Of a stretch of 64,000 nt of DNA, positions 57,251-64,000 are shown piece after piece. Origin of the DNA: Sepiola atlantica (Eukaryota > Mollusca > Cephalopoda > Sepiida > Sepiolidae). Within the stretch, counting starts at the first letter, position 1, and each line of letters starts with the position of its first letter. The notes beneath the pieces were generated by a model, which was not told the origin of the DNA, did no database searches, and worked only from the letters and a program-made list of their open reading frames with translations. The stretch is taken from contig OY744519.1 of NCBI GenBank assembly GCA_963556195.1, positions 33,623,801 to 33,687,800 on the forward strand, read 5' to 3'. A program made the position numbers and the translations under genes.

Positions 57251-57407
57251 TTGAAAGCAAGTAAGTTTTGTAATTAAAAATAATGATAATAAAAACAGAA
57301 AAACTCATTTAACTTTTGCATTCGCCTTGTCTTGCTTTCAGTCCCACTTATACCCCCGCATTGTAATCGCCTTCTATAAATTACCTTTATATATATACAC
57401 GGACACA

Positions 57408-57802
<395 letters not shown>

Positions 57803-57806
<4 letters not shown>

Positions 57807-57960
57807 TCCTTCTGTAGAGATAATTAATTCAAGCCGGACGCAGGAGTGATGTTTTTAACTCAGATTCCAACGTCTTAACCCTTGCGGCCACCATGAACAA
57901 CTACATAAATCGGTGAGAGTTTAAACCTATTGTACTAAGCTGGCGCGATAGCCAACCGAC
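57803..57960 (-). mobile_element. tRNA-derived SINE fragment
   Basis: On the minus strand GGCCGCAAGGGTTAAGACGT resembles a Ser/Leu-type tRNA D arm. The body CGTCCGGCTTGAATT is shared with the palindrome arms. Confidence 0.6.
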
Positions 57961-58064
57961 GTAAACAGTGTTCGACAAAGCTATGATTTTGACGGCTGTA
58001 TTAATACTACTCACTAGAGTGCCCAGCCTAAATTGAGGGCGACAAATGATCATAAATATTTGTT

Positions 58065-58200
58065 TATCTACATAGTATACGTTTAATCTTTCCGGAATCG
58101 TCAGTGTGGAGATAATTATTCAAGCCGGACACAGGATTCGAAACTCAGGAACAAGAGTCATGTTTTAAACTCAGATTCTGACGTCTTAACATAAACATGA
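58065..58200 (-). mobile_element. tRNA-derived SINE fragment
   Basis: It has the minus-strand B-box-like GAGTTTCGAATCCTGTGTCC and then the CCGGCTTGAATAATTATCTC body. It is the most complete copy of the palindrome-arm family. Confidence 0.65.
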
Positions 58201-58239
58201 ACAACTACATATATGTATATATATATTAACATTTTTAAA

Positions 58240-59160
58240 GCAAAACATGATGCAATATAAAATGAATAAAATCATTCATTTTTATTTTTTTAGGCAGGAC
58301 TTTGGATAAATATATCATTTTCAAGTAAGACTTTTTCTTTTTTCTTTTCTCTTCTTATTTTCATTTTGTTTGTATTAACCTCGGGGCAGGGGGGGGGGGG
58401 AGAGAATCCACCGTAGGGACAGGAAAATGTGCGCCAAGGTGTTGAAGACGACAGTTTAAAGTAATGTCAAGTCCAGACGATGTGCTGCATAAGAATAAGA
58501 AAATTGATCGCATTTTAAGAAGCATCCATGTGTATAAATATTTTATATCAAAATTTGAACACCAACACATGATGCAAGATAAAATGAATAAAATCATTTA
58601 TTTTTATTCTTTTTTTAGGAAAGACTTTCGATAAATATATCATTTTCAAGCAAGACGTTTTCCCTTTTCTTTTTATTTCTTCATATAACTTGAGGGTCGA
58701 ATCTATCGTAGAGGTTAATACCAACAACATGAAGAGAAAAAAAAGGAAAAAGTCTTGCTTGAAAATGATATATCTATCAAAATCAAATTTTAATATAAAA
58801 TATTCATACGCATAGATGCTTCTTAAGGTGTGCCCAATTTCCTTATTGAAACACGCGCCAATCAGTGCAGCACACCGCTCGGACTTGACCATAGTTTAAA
58901 CTGTCGTCTTTTACACGTTGACGTACATGTTTCTACCCTTACGGTGGATTCGCCACCCCTGGGTTAATACCAACAAAAAGAATAATAAAAAAAGAAACAG
59001 TCTTGTATGAAACTGATATATTTATCGAAAGTCTTGCCTAAAAAATAAAAATAAATGATTTTATTAATTTTATATTGCATCATGTTTTGGTTTTCAAATT
59101 TTGATATAAAATATTTATACACGTGGATGCTTCTTAAGATGTGATCAATTTCCTTATATA
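58240..59160. repeat. 0.9-kb nested foldback
   Basis: Outer arms about 58240-58330 and 59010-59095 pair. About 58400-58555 pairs with 58780-58965. A second direct copy of the outer segment (58565-58660) pairs with 58745-58800. The complement ATATATCATTTTCAAG-type motif marks each arm. No ORF of note. Confidence 0.8.
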
Positions 59161-59539
59161 TATAAGTTAAAAAGAAAAACTAAACCCTTTTCAAGCACTA
59201 TAATTTATTTCGCCCGCTGCATGGGGATCGCCAGGTGCTTTTAGATGGCTTTCCACTCGTATACCGAGATGATGAGAATATTTACACCGTATTTGGAATA
59301 TCGGGGGATGGGAAGGAAGGGGGGGGGGGAGTGTTTACCATTCCTGAAGCGGGCAGCAATTAGCTCTTCCCTGAATTAGTACCGAGTATGATGCTATTCC
59401 CCACCCCCTCTCTCTCTAGTCACTAAGCTGTCTGCTTGAAGTTACTCTTCCCTTCCGGAATGGTAAACCCCATTATTAGTCGCCCTTAACTTCATAGGAC
59501 GTATTTTTTCCGTTAATATATATTTTTATTTATTTTATA

Positions 59540-59642
59540 CGTGTTGGCCGTCATGGCTAACTTAGACAGAGATCGAACCTTCGATATTGATGTCTGTAGT
59601 CCAGCGTTCTACCACTGGACCAAGACGCTCCGTTACATTCAA
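59540..59642 (-). mobile_element. tRNA-derived SINE head
   Basis: On the minus strand CTTGGTCCAGTGGTAGAACG gives an A box and GAAGGTTCGATCTCTG a B box. The acceptor stem ends do not pair, so this is a SINE head or pseudogene. Confidence 0.65.
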
Positions 59643-59741
59643 TCTGTTATTAAGGTCACTGGAAAATGGTTTGATCATTCTACCGCTTCAGAAAGTGCGC
59701 CACCGTGACCTTCGTAAAAAGTAAGGCTTGTTCGCTGGTTG

Positions 59742-60010
59742 ATATATTTATCTACCTCCCACAAGGCAAGATGTGACACAAGGTCGGGAAAGTGGGATTA
59801 GATAAGCCAGGGCTCGAGGTGAGTATTCTGGCCATTTAAAAATTGCCTGGGCAGCCCCGTCGGCATTCCCGGTAGGGCGCCTCAGACAGTAAGCAATAAA
59901 CTTACTCCTCCTCAAAGAGGGGAGGCAAAGCCTGGGAGGGTGAACCTCCTAGAACTGCACAGGACCAGACAACCCCCAATAGACCGGCGTAAATCCAGAC
60001 CCAAAGGCCC
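59742..60010 (-). mobile_element. Family A SINE, U2 head lost
   Basis: The short-tailed version starts TATTTATCTACCTCCCACAA, runs through the GGCAGCCCCGTCGGCATTCC body and degrades after the GACCGGCGTAAATC segment. Confidence 0.8.
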
Positions 60011-60264
60011 AGACGATAACGGTTTATTAGGTGGGGTAAAAAATACCCCTGTTTGATAGTAGGTACAAACAAGCGAGATATGTCAAACAGTCAAATGTCA
60101 GTAATGAATGAGAGCTTAAAAAAAAAGAATCGGGAACTTTAAAAATTGCATTAAAAAAAAAAAGGAACACGATTCGAATTATACTGGAACGGAACTTTAT
60201 TCAACGTCGCTTAAGTTCGGTGATCTAACGAGAATCAGTGTTTCAAGGTGATTGTGCCGTTTGT

Positions 60265-60395
60265 CAACAAATACTTGTTATAGACCGCTCCACAAGTAAT
60301 CAGATTTAGTTCATTGCATTGATCAATTTCGGCTGACAATCATTCTATCTAATTAATCCTTTGCCTCGAGTGCCTCTTGGCCTTAATACCTGCTA
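60265..60395 (+). mobile_element. LINE 3' tail
   Basis: CAACAAATACTTGTTA, then GCCTCGAGTGCCTCTTGGCC, match the non-coding ends at 33540-33690 and 36780-36910. Confidence 0.55.
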
Positions 60396-60399
60396 ACCC

Positions 60400-61340
60400 A
60401 ACAGTAAAACATACATTTATTTTCTCACAAAGGAAATTTGTCAAAGTCAATCGTAAACGGGATATAATACATCATGATACATTAAGGTGTTAGTACACTA
60501 ACAGACGTAATTACTCAGGGTAATTCTACGTAAATATCCCGACACATTCAAAATGCATGTATTGCCAGGATAAACACATAGAGAATGCATAGGTTATATA
60601 AAGTAAACATAACTTTCTCTGACGATCCCGGGAACTACTCTGCACGAGAATGCCACGACCAGTTCTGAAAACATCACACTGAAATGGCTACTTGTCAGTG
60701 GAGTCATGTCTAAACTGCCACCAGTACGAGATCTGGCGCCAGCCACGTTAAAACCACGTAAAACCGATAGCCAGGCGTACACGTCTGCCGGTCCGAAAGC
60801 CCAACCAAGAAAGAAACCAAGCTTTGATTTTGAGTCTCGTAGAACGTATGTGTGAGTCTTTTTGTACTTAACAATTGAAGAATGCATTCTTACAGGTTGC
60901 CAGTATAATCCAGGAGAGATAGCTTGAATATGGTTCAAGGGGCATAATACTGAATATACTGGGATAACATCATTGCAAGATTAACAAACGGGCACCATCT
61001 CTTTTTGGCAATCACTGGGAATCTATCTTCTTCGACATCGTTAAATCATTCATCCAACTAGTAGAGAGACACTTCTCAAAATCAAATAAACTTTTCAAAT
61101 TATTTAATAAATAGGGCGATTAGCAATAAACTAACCTCGTATGAACTCCCCCAGCTATAAATAGCAACAGGTACTGCTCTGAGAGGAAGTAGTTATTCCA
61201 GCAGATAGCCCTGACAGTCGAACCGAAGTCTCGCTGGTAACCCTCTCATTTATATATGTTTTTTTTTCTACAACTGTTCTTAGTGAATATATTTGTTTAC
61301 TCAATTCCCCTCGCGTGTCTTTATTGTCTGACCTCTAACA
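60400..61340. other. Receptor intron, unassigned
   Basis: A minus-strand frame of 114 codons (60594-60938) matches no family I recognise. A CTATAAATAG motif at about 61154 looks like a core promoter of a retroelement, but no LTR ends are defined. Confidence 0.3.
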
Positions 61341-61840
61341 TGGGCGCAACAAAAAGTAACCTGAAAATGAGTTATTCCTGCACATTAAACATCCTACAAA
61401 TAATAAAAACACATAAAAATAATAAAAAATATCCAAGAACCCACGGAACGAAAACAAACGTGCAATTTTAGAAACAAACATTCTGGTCTACTCGAAAGAT
61501 CTTGCATACAGACCCGCTTTATATACAACGCTACCGTCCAAATACAAAACTCAACAAAACATTACATAGCAGCAACAGAAGGAATATTCAAACAAAGACT
61601 ACATACAGAAATCCTCTCATTCAATCACGAGCGTTACCCTTAAAACAAGCTCGGAAAACCTCAGTAACAACAGATCAAAGATATTCATTCTTTTACCTGC
61701 ACGATAAAGTCGCTATAATTATACATCGAACACAGAACACACTACTAAACAGAAGATCAGAACTAATCTCCAAATGCAGACATGAGAAAATACCTCCATG
61801 CTCAGTTGGATTCAAATGACTAGATATAAACGCATTGGAA
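61340..61840 (+). mobile_element. Penelope-like element fragment with GIY-YIG region
   Basis: Order of blocks: LKMSYSCTLNILQIIKTHK (the usual pre-nuclease motif), a CNFRNK...C segment, IYNATVQIQN, HYIAATEGIFKQRLHTEIL and SFNHERY. This is the pattern of the GIY-YIG nuclease of Penelope-like elements, with YIA in place of YIG. A stop follows at about 61640, so it is inactive. Confidence 0.7.
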
Positions 61841-61844
61841 CTAA

Positions 61845-62806
61845 ATACGAAGTAAAATACAAAACAAATACAAATCTCCCTTATAAAAAAAGAATTAAAC
61901 ACCCAAACACCAACCACCTGAAATAAAAATAATAATAACTTCAATACACAAAATAAAATGAAAAACTAACTTTAGTTGAAAATACATAAAAAAGTAACAC
62001 CTACGAATTATGTTATCCTTATAATCAGCCTTTAATCTTGATAATTGAAAGCACACAACCCAAACACGGAAATACGCATATATAAAAATAATTAAAATGA
62101 AAACTAGGTTCATGATCATATAGCCTCTTGCAAAATTTCGTTAAAAATAACGAATTAGTTTTGAGAAACTCAGATGAGAAAAGTAGTCTAAAGGAATAGC
62201 GGGCCAATGGGCATGGGAGAAAACATGCCATTTCCAGTTAATCGCGAGTAACCTCATTTGGGATCTTTTGTAGAAAATCTCTGCCATAAATACCCCTGCT
62301 GCCCCCAAAACAAACAAAATGCCAGTTGCAGTAAAGAGGTGTCATTACTTACTCAAAAGGATGAGATCCATTAATTTTATTGAGTATCTGCATAAGACAC
62401 CAGTTTTTCTTGTATTTCTGCCTCTATATAAACTCACACAGATAGCTGTCCATCATTCCGCGAAGCGTTCCACAGTGGCGTTTATTCTGTATTTTATACG
62501 GCGAGAAATGAAGGTTTCAGCGATCTCAACGTGTAGACCTGGATCCTAACTCTAGCCCTAACATAACTTTAATCCAACCATAATTCATACCTGGCGCATG
62601 TCTAGACAGGACTCATAAAAGTAGGCCAAGAACATGTGCGCGCACTGCGCATAACTAGTAGGACTTTTTTTTTGCAAAACTCATTTTTCAATTAGTGACA
62701 GGATCTTCTACAACATATTCTGCATTTGTCGTAGAAAAATAAAATTTAAAAAAAAAACGTAAAATAGAATGGAATTAATTTCTTTCCATTTTTTTTTTAA
62801 TTACAG
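61845..62806. other. Receptor intron, nothing recognised
   Basis: AT-rich. The frames present are short and unsupported. Confidence 0.4.
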
Positions 62807-62875
62807 AAAGGCGAATGCGAACTATATCTATTAAGCATCAAGCTGAGTGACCTTCTCGCTGAATTCAAAACTGAT
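62807..62875 (+). CDS. Gustatory-receptor-like gene, exon 2
   Basis: A 69-nt segment lies between a T-rich acceptor TTTTTTAATTACAG and the donor GAT|GTGAGT. It is open in phase 0, matching the phase-0 end of exon 1. It encodes KGECELYLLSIKLSDLLAEF, a charged amphipathic segment suited to the cytoplasmic loop before a seventh membrane segment. That segment would be on exons beyond position 64000. The 6.1-kb intron in between is filled with repeats. Confidence 0.5.
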
Positions 62876-63049
62876 GTGAGTATTCATTTTTTGTTGTTGT
62901 ACAAATAACAGTTAACTGCATGCACAATTGGCGCCATTCATTTAGCGTCCGGTTGTGGTCACATACTAGTCGAGGTACCGATCTCGACAATCAGTCCGAC
63001 AGAAACTGGACTATTTCGGTGACCTTTTATCTTTCGGGCTGAGATATTC

Positions 63050-63285
63050 GTCCTAGGTAGTCCTAGGAGGCCCACCCTCCCAGGCCTTGCCTCCCCTCTT
63101 TGGGGTGGAGTACGTTTATTGCTTACTGCTTGAGGCGCCTCGACCAGAGAATGCCGACGAGGCTGCCCAGGCAATTTTTAAAAAGCCATAGTGGTTCTTC
63201 TTTAGATGCGCTGGCTTGAATCTCCCCACCTTCCGGCCTTGTGCCACATATTCCTGCGATTGGAAGGAAGTAAATACTGCACATC
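63050..63285 (+). mobile_element. Family A SINE body, sense orientation, no U2 head
   Basis: GTCCTAGGAGGCCCACCCTC, then TTTATTGCTTACTG, then GAGGCTGCCCAGGCAATTTT, ending AGTAAATAC. This is the only + strand family A copy in the window. Confidence 0.78.
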
Positions 63286-63402
63286 GAAGCGCTGATCTTA
63301 GCCCCTACAAGAGAACAAATTTATAGCACAAGAAATATGAAAGACCTAGCGGAACCACGTGGAAATTCCCCGACACTTTCCACATCAATATGTATACATT
63401 AC

Positions 63403-63404
<2 letters not shown>

Positions 63405-63462
<58 letters not shown>

Positions 63463-63535
63463 TGATGATGATTCTTCTTCTTCTTCTTCTTCTTCTTCTT
63501 CTTCTTCTTCTTCTTCTTCTTCTTCTTCTTCTTTA
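63405..63535. repeat. (AAT)n(GAT)n(TCT)n compound microsatellite
   Basis: About 19 AAT, 4 GAT and 22 TCT units. The apparent Asn/Asp/Ser reading frame across it is an artefact. Confidence 0.97.
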
Positions 63536-63853
63536 GATTTAATAAATGTCTTTCAGACCCAATATTATAAATATAATTCTAATTATAAGCTAAAGTTTCT
63601 TTCTTTTTGTATTTAAAATTGTAGCAATTTAATTCTTTTTAAAGCAATAAATATTCTGTTTTCTCATGTAAAATTCTAAAGAATTGTCAGTTAAATATTT
63701 CCTCACTTTTTGAAATGTATTTATTAAAAATTGTACTGTCTTAATCGACGGGCGATATAATTTGTTTTGGGAACAATTCATTTTAAAATGGGTAAAGTCG
63801 GATTTCTTTTTACTTTAGCGACATCAGATTAATCACCATCTCTTTTATTTTGA

Positions 63854-64000
63854 ACTAGCAGGGCTACCCGGCGTTGCCCGGGGCAATAAAAAACAAAGTA
63901 GTAGAAATTAAAGAGTGTGTCTAACATCTTTATATAAAAACTTCAATCTCTCCTCTTTCTCTGGCCGTCTCTCTTTCCCTGGTCCTCATTATTTCCCTCC
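63854..64000 (-). mobile_element. Helitron 3' end running out of the window
   Basis: On the minus strand GCCCCGGGCAACGCCGGG forms a hairpin followed by TAGCCCTGCTAG|T. It is the cleanest Helitron terminus in the window. Confidence 0.78.

Noticed and set aside
58288..58336. Tiny exon of the receptor gene (acceptor TTTTTTTAG followed by a short open stretch and GTAAG)
   Set aside because: The same segment recurs several times in direct and inverted copies within the local foldback, so it is repeat sequence.
59540..59642. Functional tRNA gene
   Set aside because: A and B boxes are present but acceptor and anticodon stems do not pair.
60594..60938. 114-codon minus-strand frame
   Set aside because: No family, start context or neighbours support it. 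It is kept only as an unassigned stretch.
63359..63616. Asn/Asp/Ser-rich reading frame
   Set aside because: It is a translation of a compound trinucleotide microsatellite.

Overview
The window is animal nuclear DNA, AT-rich and full of transposable-element debris. It most likely comes from a mollusc, and probably a cephalopod. The grounds are very long repeat-filled introns around a conserved nucleolar gene, a gustatory-receptor-like gene of the lophotrochozoan type, and abundant tRNA-derived SINEs, LINE tails, Helitron ends and GVQW3-like mariner copies. The species call is inference.

Left two thirds (1-43065): the 3' half of one gene, the ribosome-biogenesis GTPase BMS1, on the + strand. 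Fourteen exons (1046-42920) join with consistent splice phases into 658 residues plus a stop. They cover the acidic linker, the BMS1/TSR1-type C-terminal domain and a basic charged tail. The GTPase domain lies upstream of the window. Introns run from 0.7 to 6.2 kb and hold nearly all the repeats: LINE 3' fragments, Helitrons, a dead mariner, palindromic MITEs, tRNA SINEs and minisatellites. One 69-nt open segment at 10356-10424 has splice sites and the right phase to be an in-frame cassette exon.

Middle (43066-55700): intergenic. LINE fragments follow directly after the BMS1 poly(A) signal. Next come a complete non-autonomous Helitron (45605-46584) and a 1.9-kb satellite of 67 uninterrupted 28-bp units. 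In the second half of the satellite two one-base variants form a seven-unit, 196-bp higher-order repeat. After it lies a decayed gypsy-type retrotransposon (minus strand) carrying a dimeric SINE whose heads derive from U2 snRNA.

Right end (55700-64000): the start of a multi-membrane-segment receptor gene on the + strand. It resembles the gustatory-receptor-like family: six hydrophobic segments lie in one 317-codon exon, a 23-codon second exon follows, and the seventh segment is expected beyond the window. Its intron holds a perfect 362-bp palindrome built on a TA microsatellite, a 0.9-kb nested foldback, SINEs and a Penelope-like fragment.

The most unusual signals are two SINE families with U2-snRNA heads, one joined to a U2 stem-loop IV-like segment, and the satellite with its higher-order variant pattern. 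I see no operon-like system, CRISPR array or functional RNA gene. The two protein-coding genes have no evident functional link.
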